From an uncultured Bacteroidota bacterium (lineage in GTDB: Bacteria > Bacteroidota > Bacteroidia > 2-12-FULL-35-15): a DNA stretch of 42,353 nucleotides. The stretch covers positions 1 to 42,353 of the forward strand of contig CAIYIS010000072.1 in NCBI GenBank assembly GCA_903926385.1, given 5' to 3'. The position numbers were made by a program, and so were the translations under genes. Under the pieces are notes generated by a model that saw nothing but the letters and a program-made list of their open reading frames with translations, did no database searches and was not told where the DNA came from. Position 1 is the first letter of the stretch; each line of letters begins with the position of its first letter. Of this stretch, positions 34,287-42,353 are shown piece by piece.

Positions 34287-34661
34287 ATGAACACAGAATT
34301 TAATTTGTACAATGTGCACCAGCTCGAAAAGATAGCTGTGCCAAACGAAAATGGCTGCGAATTTGTAGTCATTGCCATGATTAATTATTGCGAAGGATGC
34401 GGTAATTACACCACTATTTATTTGCTCGATGGCCGCAAAATTGTTGTCATCAAGTTGCTTCACGAGGTGTACGAATTGCTTCCTGCTGCTACATTTTTCC
34501 AAACACATCATAAATATGTAGTCAACTTAAATCAATGTAAGCAATACTTAAAAGATGAAGAAATGGTGGAACTCGAAAATGGCAGTAAGGTAAAAGTATC
34601 GCAGCGCAGAATTCAGGATTTCAAAAAAACTTTCCTAAATCTTGGACCTCGAGTGCGGTAA
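34287..34661 (+). CDS. Stand-alone LytTR DNA-binding protein
   Basis: The 124-residue protein is almost entirely a LytTR domain (about 25-120): CEGCGNYTTIYLLDGRKIVV, the helix FFQTHHKYVVNLNQCKQY and ENGSKVKVSQRRIQDFKK. There is no receiver domain, so it is not a normal response regulator. Such single-domain LytTR proteins can be controlled by expression level or by a membrane partner, none of which is visible here. It stands between repeat-rich gaps. A protein of unknown function follows 175 bp downstream and may be its target. Confidence 0.82.
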   Translation: MNTEFNLYNVHQLEKIAVPNENGCEFVVIAMINYCEGCGNYTTIYLLDGRKIVVIKLLHEVYELLPAATFFQTHHKYVVNLNQCKQYLKDEEMVELENGSKVKVSQRRIQDFKKTFLNLGPRVR

Positions 34662-34836
34662 TTTGTGCTTTTTTAAATTTCGGTGGTTGCGCCCATTGCC
34701 TTATTTTAATCGCGCACCGCCAAAAAACGGCACTTATACAATTTTCATTTCGCGCATTGCCCTGTTTCCGACCTTTGCAGCAGGAAACACGCTGAGAAGG
34801 TTTCCATAATTATTAATCAAAAAAAAACAAGAAGTC

Positions 34837-35505
34837 ATGAAAAAGACAATTGTTCAAGTGCTCATAGCACTTCACTTCGCGGAGATGAAAGTAACCGAGT
34901 TACTGCCATTTGCCAGAAGTATTCACGACAATGCAGGGGCCGATCCGGATGTTACCATCCCTTTGCCCACTGTAACGCTGCTTGACGGACAGATAACTGA
35001 TTTATCTGATACCGTTACTCTGCGCCTCACTAACAAGTCGAAGGCGCTTACCACTCAGGAGGGACGACAAGCTACAGCTGTTATCCTTACGCTAACCAAA
35101 ATTGCTAACACTGTTGAAGAACAGGCTAACGAGATTAACCCGGGAGATGTTGCTCGGGCCACTCTCGCTATTCAGCGAATTGGTTTTTCTATCAAACGAC
35201 CTGCTTTCTTGCCCGGCCGCACTTTCGAAATTTATAAAGTAGAAATAGGCGGGGCTAAAGTAAGGGTAAAACGAGACGTAAACGTGTATTTACACCACTG
35301 GAGGTATTCCCCTGACGGGGTTACATGGGTAAGATTGCCCGATACCAAAATGGTGAGCATTTACTTGTTTGGTCTGCCTTTGGGCAAGGATGCTTATTTT
35401 CAGCATGCCTTTACCCTAAAGGCCGACAGCGCTCCTAATTTCGATCTTAATAACCTGGAGCTCGAATGGTCTGATTCTATATCAGTAACCATTCCTAGGC
35501 ATTAA
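34837..35505 (+). CDS. Hypothetical protein with Fn3-like C-terminus
   Basis: The 222-residue protein is not recognised. It has no signal peptide. The N-terminal half (1-125) is helical, with repeated Thr/Leu segments (VTLRLTNKSKALTTQEGRQA). The C-terminal half has strands resembling a fibronectin type III domain (WRYSPDGVTWVRLPD, ending LEWSDSISVTIP). Similar layouts occur in Bacteroidota proteins of unknown role. It starts with a clear ATG at 34837 after an A-rich leader and ends 28 bp before a strong terminator. It lies 175 bp after the LytTR gene, with an intervening gap that holds no gene. Confidence 0.6.
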   Translation: MKKTIVQVLIALHFAEMKVTELLPFARSIHDNAGADPDVTIPLPTVTLLDGQITDLSDTVTLRLTNKSKALTTQEGRQATAVILTLTKIANTVEEQANEINPGDVARATLAIQRIGFSIKRPAFLPGRTFEIYKVEIGGAKVRVKRDVNVYLHHWRYSPDGVTWVRLPDTKMVSIYLFGLPLGKDAYFQHAFTLKADSAPNFDLNNLELEWSDSISVTIPRH

Positions 35506-35532
35506 GCCATCGAATTAAAGGTTAATTAAACC

Positions 35533-35573
35533 ATCCCGGTAAGAATAGCATCGTTCTTGCCGGGATTTTTTTT
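35533..35573 (+). terminator. Intrinsic terminator after the hypothetical gene
   Basis: ATCCCGGTAAGAA / TTCTTGCCGGGAT (13 bp, one G-T pair) with an eight-base loop and an eight-T run. Confidence 0.9.
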
Positions 35574-35626
35574 GCTCTCCTTTTTCGTAATATACTGAAC
35601 TCCTTTCTGTTTACTGCAAAACCAAA

Positions 35627-35936
35627 GTTGGCGCAACTCGGACAAGAGTTGGCGCAACTCGGACAAGAGTTGGAGCAACTCGGATAAGAGTTAGCGCAAC
35701 TCGGATAAGAGTTGGCGCAACTCGGACAAGAGTTGGAGCAACTCGGATAAGAGTTGGAGCAACTCGGATACGGTTGGCGCAACTCGGACAAGAGTTGGTG
35801 CAACTCGAACAAGAGTTGGCGCAACTCGGACAAGAGTTGGAGCAACTCGGACAAGAGTTGGAGCAACTCGGACAAGAGTTGGAGCAAACCGGACAAGAGT
35901 TGGAGCAAACCGGACAAGAGTTGGCGCAACTTTTAT
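35627..35936. repeat. 21-bp tandem repeat array, 15 copies
   Basis: Fifteen copies of GAGTTGGCGCAACTCGGACAA-type units begin at 35627 and end with a diverged copy at 35920. Thirteen intervals are 21 bp and one (copy 7 to 8) is 20 bp. Variants differ at single sites (GGCGC, GGAGC, GGTGC; CTCGG, ACCGG). Each unit contains a small palindrome, AGTTG-NNN-CAACT. Because 21 is a multiple of 3, all frames stay open, so minus-strand frames with Ser-Cys-Pro or Leu-rich repeats appear here; I do not call them genes. It is a minisatellite directly after a terminator. Confidence 0.92.
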
Positions 35937-35980
35937 AAGGTAGGTAATGGAGGGGAGATTTCAAATTTCAGATTTCAAAT

Positions 35981-36240
35981 AAGGGAATAGCGAATAGGCA
36001 ATAAACAATAATAAATATTATTCTCCTATCAACATTCGCCAATCGCCAATCAAAGAGATTCCTCACTGTGTTCGGAAAGACAAGCATACTGTGGTGGATA
36101 AAATGAGGAAAAGTTGGCAAAGCCGACTTTTCCTCCTTCTCTATTATAAGGCTACTCTGTCATTCAGAGCGAAGCGAAGAAACTTAAATAGGCAATAAAC
36201 AATAATCAATAAACAATAATCAATATTCTATAATTTCTCC
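35981..36240. repeat. Dispersed repeat, copy A
   Basis: This is about 260 bp similar to 37284-37616. It holds AGGGAATAGCGAATAGGCAAT, the GAGATTCCTCACTG segment, a hairpin (GAGGAAAAGTTGGC / GCCGACTTTTCCTC, 36105-36135), then CATTCAGAGCGAAGCGAAG and several CAATAATCAATA units. Fragments of this type are common between genes in Bacteroidota. No gene seen. The short rest of the gap (36241-36346) only leads to the next start. Confidence 0.85.
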
Positions 36241-36346
36241 TCTTTTCTTAGCTTCTTAATGCACCAAATAATTATCACTGTTTATTTTTGTTTTAAAAAA
36301 TAATTTAAATTTGTGGGCCAAACTATAATTCATATTTAATTCAACT

Positions 36347-37246
36347 ATGGAAAACGACACTCAACTCATGGGAGCCGATACCGGCTCACTAAATATTCAC
36401 TTTGCATGGCTTAAGGAACAAGGCTTTGTTTCGTCTTATAAAGAAACAAAAATTGCTTTCGATTATGATGTGGACAAAATGGATGATCAAACTTGGGAAA
36501 TACATACCGATACTTCTATGGTGCTGGATAATGTATTTGAATATGACTTGCGCTGCTCCATGATGGTAGTAGGAACGGAAGAAAAAATTTACACCCACCA
36601 ATGGTTGTTATGGTTCTTAAAAGGAAATATGATGCAAATGCGTGTTGGCTTTGAAGACCAGATGACACAAGCCAACAAACACATTAACGTGGACGAACTG
36701 TTTCAAATAGAAAAAGAACTCGAACCCTTTGCCGACAGCATTTGGGAAAGCGGCAAATGGAAACCCCTGGGCGATGAGGCAAAAAATATTTTCGAAAAAT
36801 CATACACTCTCCGTTTTTATCAAGATACCCACTTAGCATCCATAATGGTGAGTAATGTGATGAATGATATTTTTTATTGGAACCCTCACTTCGACAGGCT
36901 GGGTAATCAGGACAGACTGAAAAACTATATACATGCTCCAGCATTTTATACATTAAATACTCAGCTCATAAAATTTTGCGAAAACCAGCAACCCTTCGAA
37001 GTGAAATGGAAATACTATATTATTTTTCTGCTATCTGTAGATTGTGTTTGCCATTTAATGCTCAGCGACCATGCTCCCTATTTAGAACCTCGATTAAAAA
37101 AAATGGGTGTTACCAAAGAAATGGTGAAACAGTTTTTGAAATGGGCCCAAATGTATATGAGCCGAATTAAACAAAACATGAAGGAAACCAAAGTAAATAT
37201 TGAAGTATTAAACATGCCCATCGAATGGGAAAAACTAGTGTGGTAA
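36347..37246 (+). CDS. Hypothetical protein, 299 aa
   Basis: I do not recognise this protein. It is soluble, acidic overall, without signal peptide or long membrane segment. It has a compact run of aromatic residues (THQWLLWFLKGNMMQMRVGF, 85-104), an SVDCVCHLML segment near 230 and many Met residues. A promoter-like TTAAATTTGTGG lies about 45 bp upstream. It is a single gene between two large near-direct repeats, unrelated to its neighbours. It may be an accessory gene brought in or mobilised by recombination between the repeats. Confidence 0.65.
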   Translation: MENDTQLMGADTGSLNIHFAWLKEQGFVSSYKETKIAFDYDVDKMDDQTWEIHTDTSMVLDNVFEYDLRCSMMVVGTEEKIYTHQWLLWFLKGNMMQMRVGFEDQMTQANKHINVDELFQIEKELEPFADSIWESGKWKPLGDEAKNIFEKSYTLRFYQDTHLASIMVSNVMNDIFYWNPHFDRLGNQDRLKNYIHAPAFYTLNTQLIKFCENQQPFEVKWKYYIIFLLSVDCVCHLMLSDHAPYLEPRLKKMGVTKEMVKQFLKWAQMYMSRIKQNMKETKVNIEVLNMPIEWEKLVW

Positions 37247-37283
37247 GTAGAGATGTGAGATATGAGATGTGAGATGTGAGATG

Positions 37284-37616
37284 AGGGAATAGCGAATAGG
37301 CAATAGGGAATAAACAATATTCAATAATAAATATTATTCTCCAATCAACATTCGCCAATCGCCAATCAACGAGATTCCTCACTGCATTCGGAAAGACAAG
37401 CATACTGTGGGAGATAAAAGGAGGAAAAGTCGGCAAAGCCGACTTTTCCTCCTTCTCTATTATAAGGCTACTCCGTCATTCAGAGCGAAGCGAAGAATCT
37501 CAAATAGGCAATAGGGAGTATATGTGAGATATGAGATATGAAATAAGGGAATAGCGAAGAGGCAATAAACAATAAACACTAAACAATAATCAATAATCAA
37601 TATTCTATAATTTCTC
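37284..37616. repeat. Dispersed repeat, copy B
   Basis: This is similar to copy A at 35981-36240 and in the same orientation, but about 70 bp longer, with added GAGATATGAGAT simple repeats near 37520. It carries a perfect hairpin, GGAGGAAAAGTCGGC-AAA-GCCGACTTTTCCTCC (37420-37452). Together with copy A it brackets the 299-residue hypothetical gene. Confidence 0.85.
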
Positions 37617-38013
37617 TCCCTCTTCCATTTTTCAAACCATTTTATTGCGTTTCAGCCTATGGGTGATTTCCCCATTTTTTGCTCCATTTTGCCTCTGTAA
37701 GGCCCGTAAAAAGGGAAATGAATTTTTGAAAAAAATTATGCTGTTGCAATTGTGAAAAATTATATCTTACTTCGCCAAGTTAATTACTGGGTCGGAGAGT
37801 GATGGTTTTTGCTGGGTGGGGGGAAGTCATAAATGTGAAGGGTGCGAAGTATTTCTAGGACAAAGTGTTTATTATGAGTATTCGTTAATTTGATTTAAAT
37901 ATTTTTCCTATGATACTTTTAAATGATACGAATTAGAGTAAATTAGGGGAGTACTTGTTGATTATGAAGATTATTAAAACTACTTTTACCTCAAAAAAAA
38001 TGTTGATGAAATA
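37617..38013. other. Non-coding gap before the methyltransferase cassette
   Basis: Mostly A+T-rich, with a G-rich stretch near 37816-37830 (GGGTGGGGGGAAG). No reading frame of note. It should hold the promoter of the cassette, but I cannot pick a clear TAnnTTTG box. It also marks the change from ordinary composition to the A+T-rich cassette. Confidence 0.5.
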
Positions 38014-38880
38014 ATGAAAAGAGAAATTACAATAACAAGTATTGCCAAATTATTTGGAATCCTGAATGATATAAAGCCACAACCTAAAGTAATAAATGGC
38101 AACCATTTTCTGTTTTCTGGGGATTGTCTCAAAGTTCTTAAAAAAATACCTTCTCAATCTATAACATTAGTTATTACCGACCCTCCATATAATATTAATC
38201 TAAATTATAATTTATTTAAGGATAACAAAGATTGGAAAACATATTATGAAGATTTAGGAGCAATGATAATAGAGATAGAACGGATTTTAAAACCAAATGG
38301 GAGCTTTTATTTAATTAATTATCCAGAAATGAATGCGAGAACTTTACCATTTTTTGATAATACAAAACTCCTTTTCAAAAGGTGGTTGACATGGCACTAT
38401 CCAACGAATATAGGACATACAAAGAATAATTTCACAAGAAGTCAACGATCAATTTTATATTATACAAAGACTAATAAAGCTATCTTTAATCGGAATCAAA
38501 TACTTCAACCCTACAAAAATCCAAATGATAGAAGGGTTCGTGAACTAATAAAAAATGGAACAAAGGGAAGAACTCCTTATGATACTTTAGCAGTAGCGGA
38601 TATTTTTGAAATGCAAATAGTAAATGATCCTGATGTTCTAAATATAAATTTACTTAAAAATGTAAGTAAGGACCGGACTGAAAATCATCCTTGTCAACTT
38701 CCTCTTGATTTGATTAAATCATTAATTAAAGTAAGTAGCAATGAAGGAGATGTTGTGTTAGATTGTTATGCAGGTACCTTTACTACAGCCTTTGCAGCAA
38801 AATCATTAGGCAGAAAATCTATCGGAATTGAGATAGACCCAAAATATGTAAAAATGGGTTTTAATCGACTTTCAAAGTAA
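38014..38880 (+). CDS. DNA methyltransferase, beta class (N4-cytosine/N6-adenine)
   Basis: The 288-residue enzyme shows motif IV TDPPYNIN (55-62) before motif I. Motif I is VVLDCYAGTFTTAFAAKSLG (247-266), the order of beta-class enzymes. The loop is AGTFTT, where FxGSGTT is usual, so the SAM site is slightly atypical. The target-recognition region (~100-215) includes HYPTNIGHTKNNFTRSQRSI. It is the first gene of a three-gene, A+T-rich cassette. It could be the modification arm of a restriction or other anti-phage system, or an orphan methyltransferase. The target sequence is unknown. Confidence 0.88.
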   Translation: MKREITITSIAKLFGILNDIKPQPKVINGNHFLFSGDCLKVLKKIPSQSITLVITDPPYNINLNYNLFKDNKDWKTYYEDLGAMIIEIERILKPNGSFYLINYPEMNARTLPFFDNTKLLFKRWLTWHYPTNIGHTKNNFTRSQRSILYYTKTNKAIFNRNQILQPYKNPNDRRVRELIKNGTKGRTPYDTLAVADIFEMQIVNDPDVLNINLLKNVSKDRTENHPCQLPLDLIKSLIKVSSNEGDVVLDCYAGTFTTAFAAKSLGRKSIGIEIDPKYVKMGFNRLSK

Positions 38881-38905
38881 TTCCAGTAACTTAAAACTAA
38901 CTTTT

Positions 38906-40651
38906 ATGGAAACTAAAATAAAAAAGAAACGTAGAAAAAAACTACCAAAAAAGCTTACAGAACAGGAAAAGAAAAAAAAGAAACTTCATACAACTATTCT
39001 TGATATTTTCAGATATATGGGGTTTCAATATATCAGATCGGACGGTAAAGATGTAACCATAGGAAGGCAGACAAGTGACTGTGATAATATATTTCTTTTT
39101 GAAAACATTATTTTAATTTGCGAAGAAACTATAAGTGAAAATGATCATGATCATTTAAGAAAGAAAAATGGTTTCTTTGAAGAGATAGAAGGAAATAAGG
39201 GGGAGTTTATAAAATGGGTAAAAAAAATTGGAGAAGAAAAATTTAGTAAATTTTCTTCTTATACTGAAGCAAGATATAAAATCTTTTATATATATGTTTC
39301 TGATGCTGCAATTGAGGCTGATAAAAAAGAACGATTTCCAAAACTAAAATATTTAGATCAAAGGTCATTACGTTATTTGTTAAAAATTGCAGATTGTGTA
39401 AGATTTTCTGCAAGAAATGAACTTTATAAATTTTTAGGTTTAGATTTCAAAGATATAGGACCTATAAAATCTAGTCAAAATCAATCAGTCAATAGTGCAG
39501 TTCTTTTTCCTGAAGACGTAAGTGGAATGCCTCCAGGGATACATATAGTTTCTTTTGTTATGACAGCGAAAGAATTACTTGATTGCGCATATGTATTTAG
39601 AAAAGAAAATTGGGAGGAAGAGTCTGGTTACTATTATCAAAGATTAATTGATAAGAAAAAGATAGGTAATATTAGAAAGTTTCTGGTTAAACATCAACGA
39701 ACTTTTATTGACAGTATTATTGTTAGTCTTCCAAAAGACTCAACTTTCCATATTTTAGATAAAAACGGAGATATTGATAAACCGATTGCTCTAAAGGAGA
39801 TTAGTTCTGTTACATATAATACGGCAATAGCTATACCGTATAAGATAAATTCAATTGGAATTATTGATGGGCAACACAGAGTATTTGGTCATTTCGAAGG
39901 GCCAGAAAATAAAGAAGAGAAAATTATCTTAGGACTAAGAGAAAAAAGGCATCTATTTGTTACCGGACTGTATTATGAAAAAGGAAAATATAAAGAATCA
40001 GATAAACGAAAATTTGAAAGTAAATTGTTTCTCGAAATCAATAGTACTCAGAAAAAAGTAGGTGCTCAAATTTTACAACATATAGAATCTCTGCAAGAGC
40101 CGTTATCTCCAATAGGGTTAGCAATGAGTATTATTCAAAAAATGAATGCAAAATCTCCATTTTTAAATTGCTTTATTCTTTCAGAAATTGATACTAAGAA
40201 AAATGGTATAAGGACACCTTCAATTGTGAGATATGGATTACAACAACTGGTTGAAATAAATATATCAAAAAACGGCTTATATAAATATTGGACCGATGGT
40301 AAAAAAGAAGTACTTATTAATGAGCCGGAATCTGATGAAGCTGAAGAGATAAGAAAAAAATATGTTGCATTTTGCGCTGATTCTATATGTCTCTTCTTCT
40401 CCGCTGTTAAAGACACACAAAAGATATATTGGACTTTTGAGGATAATAGCAAATTGTTAACAGTTACAAGTATAGTAGCCTTTATTAAAAGTTTTGAAGA
40501 TGCAATAGAGAAGTATAATGGTGTGAAAGACTTCGAATTTTATAAAAGTAAATTAAAAACATTAAAAATTAATTTTAAAGAAAAGGGATCTCCTTATGTG
40601 TCAAGTCAGTGGTCAAAACTAACCACAAAGATTAATGAATGCTGGATTTAG
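38906..40651 (+). CDS. DGQHR-domain protein with possible N-terminal nuclease-like region
   Basis: This 581-residue protein has a very basic N-terminus (KKKRRKKLPKK, 5-15). The N-terminal ~180 residues contain DCDNIFLFENIILICEET (58-75), which could be a PD-(D/E)xK nuclease-like core; this is tentative. The DGQHR motif is at 321-325 (SIGIIDGQHRVFGHF), the mark of the DndB/DGQHR family, which controls DNA phosphorothioation or resembles ParB-type proteins. FLEINSTQKKVGAQILQHI (about 375-393) is a second family signature. It follows the DNA methyltransferase by 25 bp and precedes a P-loop ATPase gene. Its role in the cassette is probably DNA targeting or cleavage, which is inference. Confidence 0.75.
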   Translation: METKIKKKRRKKLPKKLTEQEKKKKKLHTTILDIFRYMGFQYIRSDGKDVTIGRQTSDCDNIFLFENIILICEETISENDHDHLRKKNGFFEEIEGNKGEFIKWVKKIGEEKFSKFSSYTEARYKIFYIYVSDAAIEADKKERFPKLKYLDQRSLRYLLKIADCVRFSARNELYKFLGLDFKDIGPIKSSQNQSVNSAVLFPEDVSGMPPGIHIVSFVMTAKELLDCAYVFRKENWEEESGYYYQRLIDKKKIGNIRKFLVKHQRTFIDSIIVSLPKDSTFHILDKNGDIDKPIALKEISSVTYNTAIAIPYKINSIGIIDGQHRVFGHFEGPENKEEKIILGLREKRHLFVTGLYYEKGKYKESDKRKFESKLFLEINSTQKKVGAQILQHIESLQEPLSPIGLAMSIIQKMNAKSPFLNCFILSEIDTKKNGIRTPSIVRYGLQQLVEINISKNGLYKYWTDGKKEVLINEPESDEAEEIRKKYVAFCADSICLFFSAVKDTQKIYWTFEDNSKLLTVTSIVAFIKSFEDAIEKYNGVKDFEFYKSKLKTLKINFKEKGSPYVSSQWSKLTTKINECWI

Positions 40652-40751
40652 CTGTAGCTAAGAAGTAAGATATTTTCATACATGACTAAAACCGCAAACA
40701 TTTGATTACAGATATTATTCAAATATATGTATAAATAAAAAAAAATAGAAT

Positions 40752-42206
40752 ATGAATAAAATAGAAATATTAAAAAACACTTACATTGGTTCTAGAGTTG
40801 CAGAACAAGAACTAGAGGGGTTAAAAAATTATTTTCTTAAAACATATTTATGGGAGCAATTAATAAACGACCAAGTCGATATAGTATTCGGCTGTAAAGG
40901 TTCAGGTAAAAGTGCTATATATAATTATTTATCCACTTATGAATATGACCTAATTTCAAAATATGTTTATTTGACACTTGCTGAAAATCCTAGAGGAACA
41001 GTCGCCTTTAAAGATTTGAATACAAGTCCTCCTACGGATGAATTTGAATTTAAATGCATCTGGAAATTATATTTCGTATTAATAATTTCGCAAAAATTAA
41101 GTGAAGAAAATTTTAAAGACGAAGATTTTAAAACGGTTATTGAAAAACTGCAACAGTCTGATTTAATAGCAAGACGAGCCACTTTTACTTCAACAGTAAA
41201 AATGGTAAGAGATTATATTAGAAGAATAAATCCCGTTATTGAACCAAATGTATCCTTAAACGAGAATTCTGGATTAATTGAAAAAATTGGAGTTAAAATA
41301 TCGTTACTTGAACCGTCAAATAAAAGTTCCGATAAAGGCATCGTTTCAGTTGATAACCTCTTTGAATTATTGAACAAATCTTTAAAAAACAACTCCGCAA
41401 AGATTTGGTTAGCAATAGATAGATTAGATGCAGTGTTTCAGGAAGATTTTGAATTAGAGGCCACAGCTTTAAGAACTTTATTTCAAGTATATAACGATTT
41501 GCAAACCTTCTCCAATATTAGATTAATTATTTTTCTTCGAGATGATATATGGAGCAGAATTATTGAGAATGGATTTAGAGAAACTAGTCATATAACGAAA
41601 ACTGAATCTATAAAGTGGGATCATCGTTCATTATATGATTTACTTATGACAAGAATTGAAAAAAATACTGAAATGTTGCATTATTTGAAAATTGACACAA
41701 GTCTTATTCCTAGTAATCGAGATGAGTTATTTAGGTGCATGTTTCCAAAAAAACAAGCAAACAAGACAGATTTTACCTTCGAATGGATAATTTCAAAAAT
41801 TGAAGACGGAAACGAAAATGCTTCCCCTCGAGAATTAATCCAACTGGTGAGTTCAGCAATAAAAAATGAGATAAAGCTTATAAGTGAAGGAATATCTAGC
41901 CTTGACTTCATAAGTTTCGAATCATTATTGGTTGGTTTTAAAGATGTCTCAAAAACAAAAATCGAAACTTTTGTTGCAGAGTATCCTAAGCTGAAAACAT
42001 TTATATTTCGTTTAAAAGGGCAGAAAAAAGTCAGATTCAAATTAGACGAATTGAAAGAAATCTGGGAGTGTAGCAAAAAGGATACGATTATAATAAGTAA
42101 TAACTTGATTAAACTTGGTTTTTTTAAAAACGAGTCTAATGTCGAGAGTACACCAATTTTATTCATCCCTCTGGTTTTTCGACCTTCATTAAACCTTCAA
42201 TATTGA
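40752..42206 (+). CDS. P-loop ATPase (Sll1717-like)
   Basis: The 484-residue protein has Walker A GCKGSGKSAIYNYL (47-60), Walker B-like IWLAIDRLD (218-226) and a later arginine-rich region (LIIFLRDDIWSRI). Its overall layout matches the P-loop ATPase Sll1717 family, which often appears in defence or mobile gene sets. The C-terminal third has a helical, winged-helix-like part (RFKLDELKEIWECSKKDTII). It is encoded 100 bp after the DGQHR gene, same strand and composition, so it probably completes that cassette. It could be the motor or sensor of an anti-phage system. Confidence 0.78.
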   Translation: MNKIEILKNTYIGSRVAEQELEGLKNYFLKTYLWEQLINDQVDIVFGCKGSGKSAIYNYLSTYEYDLISKYVYLTLAENPRGTVAFKDLNTSPPTDEFEFKCIWKLYFVLIISQKLSEENFKDEDFKTVIEKLQQSDLIARRATFTSTVKMVRDYIRRINPVIEPNVSLNENSGLIEKIGVKISLLEPSNKSSDKGIVSVDNLFELLNKSLKNNSAKIWLAIDRLDAVFQEDFELEATALRTLFQVYNDLQTFSNIRLIIFLRDDIWSRIIENGFRETSHITKTESIKWDHRSLYDLLMTRIEKNTEMLHYLKIDTSLIPSNRDELFRCMFPKKQANKTDFTFEWIISKIEDGNENASPRELIQLVSSAIKNEIKLISEGISSLDFISFESLLVGFKDVSKTKIETFVAEYPKLKTFIFRLKGQKKVRFKLDELKEIWECSKKDTIIISNNLIKLGFFKNESNVESTPILFIPLVFRPSLNLQY

Positions 42207-42353
42207 CCCCCAGCAGGCGCGAGGTACTGTCTTAAAAAACAAATAAAACCTCATTTATTTTTTTCCTATATTTGCATCAACCGAAAGAAGGCATACAGCG
42301 ATATTTCGATGGATGTTTATCTTGTTTAGTCCCAGACATTGTTTGGGACTATT
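42207..42353. other. Window-end intergenic sequence
   Basis: It includes a promoter-like TATATTTG at 42267-42274 (plus strand) and a hairpin AGTCCCA-N9-TGGGACT at 42328-42350. No T-run is visible because the window ends. No gene start is visible. Confidence 0.4.

Noticed and set aside
35627-35936. CRISPR array
   Set aside because: Units are contiguous 21-mers with no unique spacers, and no cas genes are nearby.
35522-35964. Minus-strand frames with Leu-rich or Ser-Cys-Pro repeats
   Set aside because: They are the by-product of a 21-bp array without stop codons; two overlapping frames are equally open and no flanking coding signal is seen.

Overview
This window looks like a low-GC chromosome segment from the Bacteroidota, probably an uncultured or poorly studied member. 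Reasons: a type IX secretion (T9SS) C-terminal sorting domain on a large surface protein, a sphingolipid operon headed by serine palmitoyltransferase, many promoter-like TAnnTTTG boxes close to start codons, and outer-membrane barrel and Ig-like surface proteins.

Region 1 (1-4.1 kb, minus strand) is an arsenic/organoarsenical resistance-like operon: ArsR repressor, small CxxC thioredoxin, ArsP-type permease, a rhodanese-ArsF fusion lipoprotein, an ArsG/CcdA-like permease and a periplasmic FmdE-domain protein. Two matching inverted repeats flank arsR. The last gene runs into tandem 24-bp repeats that look like the end of an IS21-type insertion sequence leaving the window.

Region 2 (4.2-14 kb) is a cysteine/thiol-themed island: Crp-family regulator, thioredoxin, OsmC, a second OsmC fused to a thioredoxin stump, an ArsM-like methyltransferase, a 32-residue Cys-containing peptide, a radical SAM/SPASM maturase, a thioredoxin-thioredoxin reductase fusion, and a membrane protein gene with an in-frame stop. 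A secreted eight-cysteine protein then diverges from a two-component system whose sensor domain is also cysteine-rich. Between them are four 11-bp-phased direct repeats. The peptide/maturase pair is the best candidate for an undescribed system: a RiPP made inside a redox/metalloid operon.

Region 3 (14-19 kb) holds a class V aminotransferase, a three-gene HipBST-type toxin-antitoxin module with repeated operators, and a 3' fragment of a tRNA-Met gene that looks like an integration scar. Region 4 (19-24 kb, minus strand) is a ceramide/sphingolipid operon (SPT, GNAT-type acyltransferase, epimerase-type reductase, sphingomyelin-synthase-like enzyme) plus an outer-membrane protein.

Region 5 (24-34 kb, plus strand) has fmt, an HU protein, an arginase-family hydrolase, a TPR histidine kinase with a NarL-type regulator, and two secreted proteins, one with five 80-residue repeats and a T9SS signal. 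Region 6 (34-38 kb) is sparse and repeat-rich: a stand-alone LytTR protein, two hypothetical genes, a 15-copy 21-bp minisatellite and a pair of ~260-330 bp dispersed repeats. Region 7 (38-42.2 kb) is an A+T-rich three-gene cassette (DNA methyltransferase, DGQHR-domain protein, P-loop ATPase) that resembles an anti-phage or modification module. All functions are read from motifs and context; no database search was run.
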